Origin: Alphaproteobacteria bacterium | GTDB lineage: Bacteria; Pseudomonadota; Alphaproteobacteria; Rhizobiales; Xanthobacteraceae | NCBI GenBank assembly: GCA_009781045.1 | Contig: WQYW01000035.1 | Span: forward strand, 1 to 38,033 | Reading direction: 5' to 3' | DNA: 38,033 nucleotides | In this document: in pieces, positions 7,297-17,301 of the stretch | How the letters are laid out: each line of letters starts with the position of its first letter | Position numbering within the stretch: position 1 is the first letter of the stretch | Program-made: the position numbers and the translations under genes | Notes under the pieces: model-generated | Seen by the model: only the letters and a program-made list of their open reading frames with translations | What the model was told of the DNA's origin: nothing | Database searches by the model: none

Positions 7297-9039
7297 TCAC
7301 TCCGTGCCTTCAGAGCGGAAAATCGAAATCGCGATTATGCGCCCCTGGGAATAATTATAGCCCTCGACACGGGCTGCCATATTGTAGCGCAAGCCGATCG
7401 CTTCCGCACGCTGGGCAAAGTTGCGTTCCATGCTCCTGTCGACAATGGCGAAGCGGCAATTGCCCTGATTGAGGAACTCCGCCGCGCCGGCACCATCGGT
7501 CAACAGGGTCGAGGTCCCGGCCATGAACACCAGGCTGGGCTCGGTATAGCCTGCGGCCGCAGATTTGGGGCTGACACAACTGACCCGGCGCAGCGCCCGC
7601 GCCACCTCGGCGCTGGGGAACACCGGGGTCAGAGAGGGCAGAACCACGCTATAGACCACGATGGCCAGCATAAAAGCCGCCACCAGCGCGTTGAGCAGCG
7701 AGCGTTCGGCATGGTCGCTGTCATAGAGCCACCACGCCACCAGCCCGAAGATCAGGCCTGCGGCGATAAAGGGCCAGGCCAGGAAGGCGGGCTGCCGCAT
7801 CAGCATCACGGCACCGACGACGGCGATGATCGAGCCCAGGAGCGGGATCACGAACCACCAGGCGGACCCTCGCGCCATCCATGCGGAACGCGCCAGCGCC
7901 TGTCGCTCCATGACGCCGGCGGTGAGAATGGCAATCGCCGGATAAAGCGGCAGGACATAATGGGGCAGCTTGGTGAACACCGCCTCGAACACGACCCAGG
8001 ACGGCACCAGCCAGGCCAGAAGAAACTGGGTGGCGGGTTCGCGCCGGGCACGCCAGATCGCCGGCACCGCCATTGCCGTCAGCACCACGCCGGGCCAGAA
8101 CGTGACCCACAGCAGGAGCAGATAATAGCCGGGTGGCGCGCCATGGGATTCCTGGGCGGAGATCTTGCTCAGCATGTCGCTGCCGACGGAATTGGTAAAG
8201 AAATCCCAGCCCGAGCGCCAGAAGATGGCGATGAACCAGGGCAGCACCAGAACCAGAAGGAGTGGCACACCCCATAAGGCACGCGCCCGTTTCAGCCAGG
8301 CCGCATCACGGTCCACCGCCCACAACACGGCGATGGCAAGACCGACGAACATCAGGATCAGCGGCCCTTTGAGCAGGATGCTGGCGGCCATCGCGGTCCA
8401 GAAGATCGCGGGCGTGGTCCATCTGAGTGGAGCATTCTCGCCACGCTGCCAGGGCAGATAAAATCGTGCCATCGCGCCCATGACGGCGACCGCGGTAAAC
8501 AGCAGCGCCGCATCGGTCTTGGCGAGCCTCGCCTCAACACCAAGCACCACCGAGGCACATATCATCAAAGCGGCAAGAACAGCACCCCGGCGGGCGACGA
8601 AGGCCAGCGCCGCCCAATAGGTCAGAAGCACTGCACCAATAGCACCGCCCAGGGATGGCAGCCGGTAAACCCAGATGCGCAATGGCGCGCCCGACAGACC
8701 GAGTGCGGATGCGGTTTTCACCGCCGCCGCCTGCAGCCAGTAAATGCCCACAGGTTTCTTGTAGCGCACGACATCCTGGAAGCGGATGTCGACATAGTCG
8801 CCGCTCTCCACCATCTGTTTGGCGGCCTGGGCGAAGCGGGCCTCGTCGCGATCAATCGGCGGGATGGTGAAAAAGCCCGGCAGGAACAGCAGCAGACCGC
8901 ACAGGATCAGGAAGGAAACTGCACGCCTGTGGCTGCTGGCGACAAAATCGAGCATGCGCACGAGTCCGTTGCCCGGATTCGCGACGCTCCTGCGTTCGCG
9001 TGGCGCTCCAAAACGAGGCTCGGAAAAGGTCTCACTCAT
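7297..9039 (-). CDS. ArnT-like polyprenyl-phosphate-sugar glycosyltransferase
   Basis: This 580-aa polytopic inner-membrane protein belongs to the GT39/GT83 PMT superfamily. After the first membrane segment (FLILCGLLLFLPGFF) come PPIDRDEARFAQAAKQMVESGD with the catalytic acidic pair, and RYKKPVGIYWLQA. Around ten further hydrophobic segments and a soluble C-terminal domain follow. Such enzymes transfer a sugar from an undecaprenyl-phosphate donor to lipid A or another envelope acceptor on the periplasmic side; in E. coli the donor is 4-amino-arabinose. Here the donor is unknown and no arn sugar-making genes are visible. I chose ATG 9039 (GGGA just upstream); GTG 9072 is in frame, 17 bp after the pbpC stop, and possible. 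It is followed at once by the GT2 and LABN genes. Confidence 0.88.
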   Translation of the reverse strand: MSETFSEPRFGAPRERRSVANPGNGLVRMLDFVASSHRRAVSFLILCGLLLFLPGFFTIPPIDRDEARFAQAAKQMVESGDYVDIRFQDVVRYKKPVGIYWLQAAAVKTASALGLSGAPLRIWVYRLPSLGGAIGAVLLTYWAALAFVARRGAVLAALMICASVVLGVEARLAKTDAALLFTAVAVMGAMARFYLPWQRGENAPLRWTTPAIFWTAMAASILLKGPLILMFVGLAIAVLWAVDRDAAWLKRARALWGVPLLLVLVLPWFIAIFWRSGWDFFTNSVGSDMLSKISAQESHGAPPGYYLLLLWVTFWPGVVLTAMAVPAIWRARREPATQFLLAWLVPSWVVFEAVFTKLPHYVLPLYPAIAILTAGVMERQALARSAWMARGSAWWFVIPLLGSIIAVVGAVMLMRQPAFLAWPFIAAGLIFGLVAWWLYDSDHAERSLLNALVAAFMLAIVVYSVVLPSLTPVFPSAEVARALRRVSCVSPKSAAAGYTEPSLVFMAGTSTLLTDGAGAAEFLNQGNCRFAIVDRSMERNFAQRAEAIGLRYNMAARVEGYNYSQGRIIAISIFRSEGTE

Positions 9040-9089
9040 TGGTCCCGCATACGACAAAACCAGTGTCGCCACAACCGGTTAAGGCAAAG

Positions 9090-11282
9090 TCACTGAATTC
9101 GGAGCAAAACTGTGTCCGTGGCACCGCGGGCGTCAATCACGGTCAGACGGGAGAAACCGGGCCCTGGCGGGTCGATCAGGCGCTGCCTTGAGGCGTCGAT
9201 TTCCCCCACCGCCCGGCCATCGACCAATACGGTCACCGGCAGCACGCCGCCGGCGATTTTGACCGGCATGGCAGCGCTGTCGTCGCCAGAGCGATCGACA
9301 TCGATCTCGGAGCCGTCGAGCGGAAACTGGATATGGGGAGAGAGTTCGTCGCCGCCGCCGACCAATTCATTGTCGCTGCGAAAGCGCCGCAGCGGCAGCG
9401 GCAGTGCCGCATTGCCGGCGATCAGGGTGCCCCTGGGTGCCTTCGGCAATGGCGCCCCCATGCGCCCGACGCGGGCGAAAGCATCGAACAGGATGGGGGC
9501 CGCCACAGCGCGCCCGATCAGGCCGGGAACCGGGGCGCCATCCGGCCTGCCGACCCAGACTGCAATCGTGCTGCGCCCATCGAAACCCACCGACCAGGCA
9601 TCGCGATAGCCGTAACTGGTGCCGGTCTTGAAGGCGATACGGCCGTGAACGGCGTTTTCCGGTGCCGGGGTGCCCAACAGGACATTGCCAACCTGCCATG
9701 CCGCCACCTGGTCAAGCAGGCGCTCGCCCTCGCTCGGGTTACCCTTGTTCGAATCTTTTTGGCCCTGTTTTCCTTTGCCCGAATCCGCCCGGTCGCCCGC
9801 TGCGCTCAGGACCTCCCGCAAAGGGCGCGCCTGGCCCAGATTGGCGAGCCCGCTATAGAGCTGGGCCAGATCGCGTAAGGACACCCCGACCCCGCCAAGC
9901 CCCATAGCCAGATTGGGCGCGTCGTCCCCGGGCAGCACCAGGCTGACGCCGGTCTGGCGCAGCCGTGACGCCAGACGGGCCGGACCGACCCGGTCGAGCA
10001 GCGTCACCGCGGGCACATTGAGGGACAATTGCAGAGCCTTGCGCACCGCGACCGTGCCCTGGAAGGTCATGTCGAAATTCTCCGGCGCGTAAGAACCGAA
10101 ACGCCGGGGCCGATCATCGATCAGGCTTTCCGGGTGAACCACGCCATCTTCAAAGGCCAGCCCGTAAATGAAAGGTTTGAGCGTCGACCCCGGCGAGCGC
10201 AGTGCGCGGGTCATATCGACCTGGCCGGCGCGGTTGTCGTCGAAATAGCTGGCGGATCCGACCCGGGCCAGGATGTCGCCGCTGGCGTTGTCGACCACGA
10301 CGATGCCAACCGAAATATTCGGCCCCAGCGCCACGGCACGGTCAAAAGCGAGCGGTTCCAGGACTTTCTGCAAGGCAGCATCAAGCGTCAGGCGGATCAG
10401 GGGCTGATCGGGCAGCGTCGCCATGGCCTGGTCGGCAGCGTGGGGAGCCAGGATCGGCATCGGCTTGCGCATCGGCAGCACGGCAATTGCCTTGGCCTGG
10501 CTTGCCTCCGCAGCGCTGACAACATTCTGTTCCACCATGCGGTCAAGGACACGATCGCGCGCCATACGCGCCACGTCGGGATGGCGATCGAGCCGGCGGC
10601 TCTCCGGGGATTGCGGCAGCGCCACCAGAAGCGCCGCCTCGCTCAGCGACAGCCGTTTCGGCTCCTTGCCGAAATAGGCGATCGAGGCGGCGCGAATGCC
10701 CTCAAGATTGCCCCCGAAGGGAGCAAGCGCCAGATAGAGATTGAGGATTTCGTCCTTGCCGAGAATGCGCTCCAGTTCAACCGCCCGCACGATCTGCCGC
10801 AGCTTGGCGTGAAGGGAACGCTGCTGCCGCGGTTCCATCAGCCGTGCCAGCTGCATGGTGAGGGTCGATCCCCCCGACACGATGCGGCCGTTGCTGGCGA
10901 ACTGGATTGCCGCCCGTCCCAGCGCACGGGCATCGACCCCGCTATGGGAGCGGAAACGCTGATCCTCATAGGCCAGGAGAAGTCTGAGATAGAGCGGGTC
11001 GACATCGGTCCTGGCATCGACCGGCAGGCGCCAGCGCCCATCCGCCATGGCATAGGCCCGCAACAGCCGGCCATTGCGGTCGACCACCGATGTTGAAACC
11101 TGGCGGGCCTGATCCAGCGGCAGTGGACCAAGCGACATCACCCAGGCCGAAAACGCCAGCACCCCGGCGCTGCCAAAAAGCGCGACCAGCACAAATACTG
11201 TCCGGATCCGGGAGTGCGACTTTCTCCGCGTGACCGGCACTGTCCCTGTCTCACTCATCTGAGCGTACGCACCTGACATCAT
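9090..11282 (-). CDS. pbpC: Penicillin-binding protein 1C
   Basis: This bifunctional peptidoglycan synthase of 730 aa has one N-terminal membrane anchor (about 25-50) and a GT51 glycosyltransferase domain with the catalytic glutamate in LLAYEDQRF (E106) and GGSTLTMQLARL. The transpeptidase domain has the nucleophile motif SPGSTLKPF (S366 in STLK), SLNVP, and KTGTS at 552-556. A C-terminal beta domain (BiPBP_C type) ends the protein, as in PBP1C. The start is ATG 11282, only 1 bp after the alpha-2-macroglobulin stop; ATG 11279 and 11258 are alternatives. The reading frame runs on upstream to 11615, but that part lies inside the macroglobulin gene in another frame. Pairing with alpha-2-macroglobulin is the conserved arrangement in Gram-negative bacteria. 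Confidence 0.95.
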   Translation of the reverse strand: MMSGAYAQMSETGTVPVTRRKSHSRIRTVFVLVALFGSAGVLAFSAWVMSLGPLPLDQARQVSTSVVDRNGRLLRAYAMADGRWRLPVDARTDVDPLYLRLLLAYEDQRFRSHSGVDARALGRAAIQFASNGRIVSGGSTLTMQLARLMEPRQQRSLHAKLRQIVRAVELERILGKDEILNLYLALAPFGGNLEGIRAASIAYFGKEPKRLSLSEAALLVALPQSPESRRLDRHPDVARMARDRVLDRMVEQNVVSAAEASQAKAIAVLPMRKPMPILAPHAADQAMATLPDQPLIRLTLDAALQKVLEPLAFDRAVALGPNISVGIVVVDNASGDILARVGSASYFDDNRAGQVDMTRALRSPGSTLKPFIYGLAFEDGVVHPESLIDDRPRRFGSYAPENFDMTFQGTVAVRKALQLSLNVPAVTLLDRVGPARLASRLRQTGVSLVLPGDDAPNLAMGLGGVGVSLRDLAQLYSGLANLGQARPLREVLSAAGDRADSGKGKQGQKDSNKGNPSEGERLLDQVAAWQVGNVLLGTPAPENAVHGRIAFKTGTSYGYRDAWSVGFDGRSTIAVWVGRPDGAPVPGLIGRAVAAPILFDAFARVGRMGAPLPKAPRGTLIAGNAALPLPLRRFRSDNELVGGGDELSPHIQFPLDGSEIDVDRSGDDSAAMPVKIAGGVLPVTVLVDGRAVGEIDASRQRLIDPPGPGFSRLTVIDARGATDTVLLRIQ

Positions 11283-11283
11283 C

Positions 11284-14200
11284 TCAGAACGTGGTCCCGC
11301 CGCCGAAGCCCGGGATGCGCTTCTCACGGTCAGACCCCTTTGCCGACACCTCCACAGAACCGGTCGCCGTGCGGCCATGGCGCGAGGGGTTATACATATC
11401 CTCGACCGAGGCCTGCGGCAGGACATAGGTGCCTGGAGAGACCGCCCGCACAACATAGGCCACAGTAAACACCGGAGTTTCGCCGGCGTCACGGAGAATC
11501 GCCGCCGTGAAGCGGTCGTCGCGGAATTCGCTGTGCTCCACCTTGACCCCGTCCGTGATCCATTCGAACGCGCCGGCATCACCGCCGGAGACCAGCGCCG
11601 GGTTGTCGATCTCAAGACCGGCGGGCAGGTAATCCGCCACCATGATCTGGCCGCGATGCGGATCGCTTTCCGTGACTTTGAGCACCACGACGAGGCGCGA
11701 GGTCTGCGTCACCTTGCTGATATCGGCTGGCTTGCCATCCAGCGTGAAATAATTGCGCTCAATTTTGAAGCCGTTGGCGACCGCCGGTTCCGGCGTCACC
11801 GGCGAGCCCGACACCGACACCACCAGCTGGAGCGGGCTGTCCCCCCGATTGGTGATCGTCACCGTTCGTCCATCAAGTTCGCTGGCGCGAAGATTGCGGA
11901 AAAAGGCGCTCGTCATCGCCTGGCCGTCGACATCAAGCGCCAGCTTCTCTCTGGCGAGCGCGCGCGCCGCCAGCACCAGCCAGGCATTATCCTGGGTCGA
12001 CAGATAGGGGGTGAGACCCCGCGCCGCCTCAATGCGCTGCACCGCCTGCATCAGACCTGCCTGCGGCGCATTGGCCTCCCCGCCGAGCGCCACCACCGCA
12101 GCACCATCGCGCAGCTGCGAGCCATAGTCGCGACGGCCGAATTCGAAGCGCGGCTGCTCCGGCAGACTGCGGATCGCGGCCTCGAAGGTCCGCTCCGAAC
12201 GATTGCGATCACCGACCAGGGCCAAAGCGGCGGCGAGCTGGGCTTTGGCGATCGCCGTGTCCAGTCTGTCGAGCCGGCTGTCGGCGAGATAACGCAGATC
12301 ACCGATCGGCGCGACGCCATTGCGGGCCAGGACGTAGAGCCCGTAAGCCAGTTCACGGCCGCCATCACGGTTGACATCGCTGTTGTTCACAGCATTGCGG
12401 ATATGATCGAGGGCGCTGCGAAAAGCCCGGTTGGGAACCACGAAACCCTTCTCCCGTGCCCGGGTGAGGAAATCTGTGACATAGGCGTCCAGCCAGGGAT
12501 CGCCGTTGCCGTCGGCCGACCACAGACCGAAGGCACCGTTTGATCCCTGTCGTGCCAGAAGCTGTTCGATGGACTGTTTAATGCGCTGTTCAAGTGCGGG
12601 GTCCAGCGGCAGATGGTTGTCCTGGGCAAGATCGTTGACGTAGAGCAGCGCCATGCTGATACTGGTGAGCTGTTCCGAACAGCCGTAAGGATAGCGCTCC
12701 AGCGCTCTGATGAGCGAGGCCGCATCCAGCGCACTCGACAGACTGGCCGAGACCGAGATCGCGCCGGTGCCCGGCACCAGATCGCCCAGCATCTCCGATG
12801 ACAGGGTCAGGCTTTCGCCTCTGGCGATTTGCTGCACGGTGCGCCGTGCCAGAACCTGGGTCGCCGGCTTGACCTCCAGATCATAATGGCGCGACAGCGT
12901 CAGGCCACCGGGGCCCGCTATCCCGACCTCGATTGCAGCCGCCCCTGGCCTGATCGCGCTGAGCCCCAGCGAAAGCGTTTTGCGTTCGCCCGCGGCCAGG
13001 TTGAGTGTGCTGGCGGCTTCACCTGTCAGCTGCACTTCTCCTTCGGCCTTGACCGTGACATGATAGTCGCCGCCAGCCGCCTCGACATTGTCGATGTCGA
13101 GATGAAGCGAGCTGCGGTCTCCGGTGAGCAGGAAGCGCGGCAGCGTGGCATTGACCACCACAGGATCGCGGATCACGACGTCGGTTGCGGCGTGACCGAC
13201 TTTGGTCGCCGACCACGCGGTGGCCATCACCCGCGCCGTGCCGGCAAATTGCGGAATCTCAAAGCTGACTTCAGCAGTGCCGTCGGCCGCCACCGTGACG
13301 ATGCCGGAATAGAGCGCCAGCGGCCGTTGCGACGGCGGTGCCGGGCGGACCGCGAAAGCACCGGAATCGCCACCCGTCCGGATCAGGCCGCGGTTGCCCT
13401 GCATGCCATCGATCAGCTGGCCGTAGAGATCGCGGATCTCGGTTGCGAGCTGGCGCTGGCCGAGAAACCAGCTTTCCGGCTGCGGCGGCTTGTAGCTGGT
13501 AAGGTTGAGAATACCGACATCGACGGCGGCGATCACCACGCGGGCATCCTCGCCCGGGTTGAGACCCTCAAGCCGGACCGGAATTTTCAGAGTGGAGAGC
13601 GGGCGGACCTGGGCCGGGGGCGACAAGCGGACGCCCAGCGTGCGGCTGTCGTGGTCGATCCCGAACCACTTCATGCCGATCGCCCGGCCCGGCATGCGCT
13701 GGGCGGCGGCGTCCAGCGGACGGCGCAGCGTGGCGAGGACATAGGCGCCAGTACCCCAGTCTTTGCCGACATTGAGTCTGACCTGAGCCGTGCCGGGTCG
13801 CACGTCAACGGATTGCGTCGTCAGCAGCCGGTCACCGATCACATTGATGGTGAGCCTGCCGGCACTGCGGGCATTGACCGACACCGTCATGCTGTCGCCG
13901 GACTGGTATTGAGGCTTGTCGATCGAGGTCTCCAGCAGATCCGGGGTCGATGTGCCGCTGGCATACCAGCCGACATCGAACTCCACGGAAGTGAGGAGTT
14001 TGTCGCCATCCGTGGTTTTGACATCAAGACGGTAATGCCCGACCTCGGGTGCCAGTGAGATCCGCGACGGCTTGTCGGCGGCCACCGCAATCAGCCCCTC
14101 GCCTGTGCGCACCGTGGCCCTGACCGGTTCAAAATCCCAGTTCCGGTTGTGCCGGTACCACTGGTAACGGGTCTCGATCTTCAGCAGTTCGTAGCGCAGG

Positions 14201-16629
14201 CCATCCCGGCTGAGTGGCTTGCCCTCGGGGGAAGCCAGCACGACATCGAAATCAGCCTTGTCGCCCTCACCGACATTATTATCGCGAAACAGCGGTTTGA
14301 CGCCGATCATCGCAGTCGGCGGCACCACCGGCAGCGTGATCATGCGGGTCACCCCGCGCCCCCCGGCTTCCGCCATGCGGACCGAAATCCGGGCCTCCTG
14401 CGGCCGGTTCGCCGATGGCTCGATTCCCAGCGTCACCGGAAAGCTGGCGGCACCATGGGCGTCGGACTGTGGCAGATCGCCGAGCGACCTGGGCTCATCA
14501 CTCACCGTCTCCTCATCGCTGGTGCCGAAGCGATAGCCGGCAAATCCCGGGCGCTCGGTGGCCGGCTTGACCACGATTTCGCCTTCCAGGCGCAGGTGAG
14601 CCGCCGGCGCTCCATAGAGGAAGTGCCCAGCGACCGTGAGTTCCACCGGAACCTCGGCACGCATCCTTTCGTTGTCTTTGGCCGTGAGGTCGAATTCGAT
14701 GCGGTCGGGAACGTAATCCTCGACCATGAACGTGGTCTCACCGATGGCGCTGCCCCTGGGGTCGGTGAAGGCACGCACCCGCCAGGTTCCGGTGGGCACG
14801 GCAGCGTTGAGCGCAAAAGACAGGCTGCGTCCGCCCATGCCCTGATCGGCCACCACGCTGCGAGCGAACTCAACCCCGTCGGGGCGTTCGACCACCAGGG
14901 TCAGCGGCGTGGCTGTGACCGCATTGCCCAGTGCGTCACGCAGGAGCGCGGTCAGATGCACGGTCTCGCTGCTGCGGTAGACGCCGCGCTCGGAATAGAC
15001 AAAGGCATCGGCACCGGAAGGCACTGCGCGCCCGGCAACACCCCGATCGGTGAAATCGAAGGCGTTGGTCCTGAGGCTGAGGAAGGCATAATCAGGATGT
15101 GCGCCGTCTCCCGCGGTCACGGTCACCATCGCCGGTGCAAGGCCGCCCTGCCCGCGCGCCAGTCCGCTCTCAAAGACGGCGTGTCCGCTGTCATCGGTTG
15201 AACGGGTGGCAAGGATCTCGTTGTTGCGGGCGATCAGCCGCACCTCGGCGCGCGCCATGGCGCGGGTCGAGGCCAGCGAGTTGACGAAAACATGGATGCC
15301 GTCATTGCCCGAATAGGCCGCGACCCCGAGATCGGAAACGATGAACCACTGGGTGGCGAGTCCACCCCGCTCATCGCCATCCTCGCCCGATCCGGTGTCC
15401 GCGGTTGCCGTGTCCCCTTTGGGCGCGGCACTCATCACATAGAGGCCGGGCTGGAGAGCGCCGAGCACCTGGTCGACCGGGAATGTGGTGGTAACCTCCT
15501 GGTTGCGCGTCACCTCGCTTGTGAGTTCTCCGGACCAGATTTTGGCCCCCTGGCTGCTTCCAAGTTCCCTGAACTGATAGCCGGTGAGAGAATTCTGGAA
15601 GTCGGAGCCGATCACGGTGTTGACCAGATTGCGGTCGCCGATCCGCAGGACCGAGATCGCAATTGCGCCTGTATTGACGCTGACGATGGGAATGCCGCGC
15701 TGGCCGCTCGATGGCAGCACATAGGCACGGCTGGTGAAGCGCGCGGAGGGCTTGCGGTCGCGCACATAGATGCTGAATTCCGCCGTCTTTGTCAGTTCCT
15801 CGCGCACGGAAGAGGGCAATCCCTGACGGAGCGTGATGTTGTAACGCTCGCCATGCCTGAGCCCATCAACGCAGAGCTGACTGCCCTCGACGGAGAGCGC
15901 AGGTCTGTCCTCGCCATCCAGCGTGACAAAGGGTGCAAAATCGGTCCGCTTCGCCAGGGCTTCCGAGAACTGGAAACAGACCCGCGGCGACGCCGTATCG
16001 GAGTGAACATCATAGTCAAGCATGCGGAAACCGCGCTGATCGCGCAGTTTCTGGTGCTGATCACGCACATTGGCATCCTCCCGCAAATCGAGCGATGCCC
16101 GGAGTGCATCAAGAGCCGGGCGCCAGACCTGACGCCGGGAAAGAATATCTCCCAGCACGGCGAGCGCTTCGGCTTCGATCTGCGGGTTGCCGGCGCGCTG
16201 ATAGGCGATAAAGGCAACTGCGCTGGCCTGCTCCAGCAGCTCTTCCCGTCGTGCGGTCTCGGAGGGACGGTCGTCATCCCGCTCGCCCGCAGCGTTCGCC
16301 TTCGGGGCGGGTGGCGGGGTGAGCGGGATTGCCCTGGCCAGAGCAAGCCAGTTCTCGGCATCCCCCGGCTTGGTGGCGGCGATCTGGCGCAGCGCAGCCA
16401 GCAGAGCTGGAATATCGTGACGGCTCTTTGCCGCATCGGCCTCGGTCTTGAGCTTCGGGGCGGATTTGGTGACCACTCCCGCGTCTGTGCGGATCTTTGC
16501 CTCCACCACGATGGCGGAAAAAGCAAGCTCGGAATTTTTGAACGCCTTGCCCGCGGCAGCAAGGGTCGGGAACAGGGAGACGACGGCGAACACTGCACAG
16601 AAGACTGCGGTGCGAATCCTGGCGATCAT
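11284..16629 (-). CDS. Bacterial alpha-2-macroglobulin family protein
   Basis: This 1,781-aa periplasmic protease trap has a typical length. A signal peptide ends in LFPTLAAAG (about residues 1-26) with no lipobox cysteine, so unlike E. coli YfhM it should be soluble rather than a lipoprotein. The thioester motif is intact: YPYGCSEQ, with Cys1317. The MG domains carry VEDYVPDRIEFDL and the later YSGIVTVAADGTAEVSFEIPQF block, followed by the alpha-helical thioester domain and the last MG domain. Cleavage of a bait region by a protease would expose the thioester and trap the attacker. The start is ATG 16629 with GGGA about 10 nt upstream; the frame runs open to 16785 but this start gives the clean signal peptide. 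It is the first gene of the envelope operon. Confidence 0.95.
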   Translation of the reverse strand: MIARIRTAVFCAVFAVVSLFPTLAAAGKAFKNSELAFSAIVVEAKIRTDAGVVTKSAPKLKTEADAAKSRHDIPALLAALRQIAATKPGDAENWLALARAIPLTPPPAPKANAAGERDDDRPSETARREELLEQASAVAFIAYQRAGNPQIEAEALAVLGDILSRRQVWRPALDALRASLDLREDANVRDQHQKLRDQRGFRMLDYDVHSDTASPRVCFQFSEALAKRTDFAPFVTLDGEDRPALSVEGSQLCVDGLRHGERYNITLRQGLPSSVREELTKTAEFSIYVRDRKPSARFTSRAYVLPSSGQRGIPIVSVNTGAIAISVLRIGDRNLVNTVIGSDFQNSLTGYQFRELGSSQGAKIWSGELTSEVTRNQEVTTTFPVDQVLGALQPGLYVMSAAPKGDTATADTGSGEDGDERGGLATQWFIVSDLGVAAYSGNDGIHVFVNSLASTRAMARAEVRLIARNNEILATRSTDDSGHAVFESGLARGQGGLAPAMVTVTAGDGAHPDYAFLSLRTNAFDFTDRGVAGRAVPSGADAFVYSERGVYRSSETVHLTALLRDALGNAVTATPLTLVVERPDGVEFARSVVADQGMGGRSLSFALNAAVPTGTWRVRAFTDPRGSAIGETTFMVEDYVPDRIEFDLTAKDNERMRAEVPVELTVAGHFLYGAPAAHLRLEGEIVVKPATERPGFAGYRFGTSDEETVSDEPRSLGDLPQSDAHGAASFPVTLGIEPSANRPQEARISVRMAEAGGRGVTRMITLPVVPPTAMIGVKPLFRDNNVGEGDKADFDVVLASPEGKPLSRDGLRYELLKIETRYQWYRHNRNWDFEPVRATVRTGEGLIAVAADKPSRISLAPEVGHYRLDVKTTDGDKLLTSVEFDVGWYASGTSTPDLLETSIDKPQYQSGDSMTVSVNARSAGRLTINVIGDRLLTTQSVDVRPGTAQVRLNVGKDWGTGAYVLATLRRPLDAAAQRMPGRAIGMKWFGIDHDSRTLGVRLSPPAQVRPLSTLKIPVRLEGLNPGEDARVVIAAVDVGILNLTSYKPPQPESWFLGQRQLATEIRDLYGQLIDGMQGNRGLIRTGGDSGAFAVRPAPPSQRPLALYSGIVTVAADGTAEVSFEIPQFAGTARVMATAWSATKVGHAATDVVIRDPVVVNATLPRFLLTGDRSSLHLDIDNVEAAGGDYHVTVKAEGEVQLTGEAASTLNLAAGERKTLSLGLSAIRPGAAAIEVGIAGPGGLTLSRHYDLEVKPATQVLARRTVQQIARGESLTLSSEMLGDLVPGTGAISVSASLSSALDAASLIRALERYPYGCSEQLTSISMALLYVNDLAQDNHLPLDPALEQRIKQSIEQLLARQGSNGAFGLWSADGNGDPWLDAYVTDFLTRAREKGFVVPNRAFRSALDHIRNAVNNSDVNRDGGRELAYGLYVLARNGVAPIGDLRYLADSRLDRLDTAIAKAQLAAALALVGDRNRSERTFEAAIRSLPEQPRFEFGRRDYGSQLRDGAAVVALGGEANAPQAGLMQAVQRIEAARGLTPYLSTQDNAWLVLAARALAREKLALDVDGQAMTSAFFRNLRASELDGRTVTITNRGDSPLQLVVSVSGSPVTPEPAVANGFKIERNYFTLDGKPADISKVTQTSRLVVVLKVTESDPHRGQIMVADYLPAGLEIDNPALVSGGDAGAFEWITDGVKVEHSEFRDDRFTAAILRDAGETPVFTVAYVVRAVSPGTYVLPQASVEDMYNPSRHGRTATGSVEVSAKGSDREKRIPGFGGGTTF

Positions 16630-16908
16630 GGGAGTTCCCGTTTTTGAGCGAATCCGGCTTTCAGGTTCTGGGTCGCGCAGAAAAATGTCCGGTTCATGGC
16701 AGCACCCGTCGCTCTCCAGCTTGTGACCGCAGGTTGTGCGGGCGATGGGGTCCGACCCATCTGCTGCGATGGCACACCGCCACATCTGACTGACCGGCGT
16801 GATGCGGCAAGGTTTGTTACCATTGGGTAATGTCCTTCCGGTTGGCCCTCAATCACCGGGACGCTATAATCCGGCGGCCATGCCGGGAATGAAGGTGATC
16901 GTAAAACC
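16630..16908. other. Divergent intergenic region
   Basis: This gap lies between the minus-strand macroglobulin operon and the plus-strand small membrane protein, so it must hold both promoters. I see no sharp consensus. AAGGTGATC near 16891-16899 is the likely ribosome site of the small gene. Confidence 0.35.
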
Positions 16909-17112
16909 ATGTCCTTACCAGCTCCGGATAAACCGGTTCCAAACAGGCCAGCCCCGGACAACCGCCGTGGCGCCATCATCGGGCTGATTATAACTGCCGT
17001 GCTGCTCGGCTTCGGCATCTGGCTCGCCCGCGATCTCAGCGCCGCAAGCAGGATGCAGGACTGCCTGATGTCGGGGCGAACCAACTGCAATGTCCTGCAA
17101 CCCTTGCGCTGA
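16909..17112 (+). CDS. Small single-pass membrane protein, hypothetical
   Basis: This 67-aa protein has a proline-rich cytosolic N-terminus (PAPDKPVPNRPAPDNRRG), one membrane helix (about residues 21-39, AIIGLIITAVLLGFGIWLA) and a short tail with two cysteines (MQDCLMSGRTNC). A positive Arg-Arg pair before the helix suggests the N-terminus stays in the cytosol. Similar tiny proteins with a DC...GRxNC tail occur in alphaproteobacteria but have no known role to me. The start is ATG 16909, with AAGGTGAT about 10 nt upstream. It reads away from the macroglobulin operon and towards tRNA-Arg, and looks monocistronic. Confidence 0.7.
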   Translation: MSLPAPDKPVPNRPAPDNRRGAIIGLIITAVLLGFGIWLARDLSAASRMQDCLMSGRTNCNVLQPLR

Positions 17113-17224
17113 CCCTGCTGGTTCCGGCAATTCTTGCAATCCGGCTTGGCGAACACGCCGTTTTTTTCTATTCCTGTGACGGACGGTCCGTGGCTGACAC
17201 CCCCAAGCCGAGGTCCTCCCGCAC

Positions 17225-17301
17225 GGTCCCGTAGCTCAACTGGATAGAGTAGCGGATTTCTACTCCGCGGGTTGCAGGTTCGAGTCCTGCCGGGATCGCC
17301 A
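17225..17301 (+). tRNA. tRNA-Arg (anticodon TCT)
   Basis: The cloverleaf folds fully: the acceptor stem GGTCCCG pairs with CGGGATC (one G-U), the D-arm carries GCTCAACTGGATAGAG, the anticodon stem GCGGA/TCCGC encloses the loop TTTCTAC with TCT at positions 34-36, and the T-arm carries GGTTCGAGTCC. CCA is encoded. It reads AGA/AGG codons. Confidence 0.97.

Noticed and set aside
6751..8277. 508-codon open frame on the plus strand
   Set aside because: It is antisense to the GT2 and ArnT-like genes, rich in His, Gly and Gln as expected of an antisense shadow, and has no ribosome site.
10029..16647. Several 350-450-codon plus-strand frames
   Set aside because: All are antisense to pbpC and the macroglobulin gene, whose motifs are unmistakable; none of the antisense frames carries a domain.
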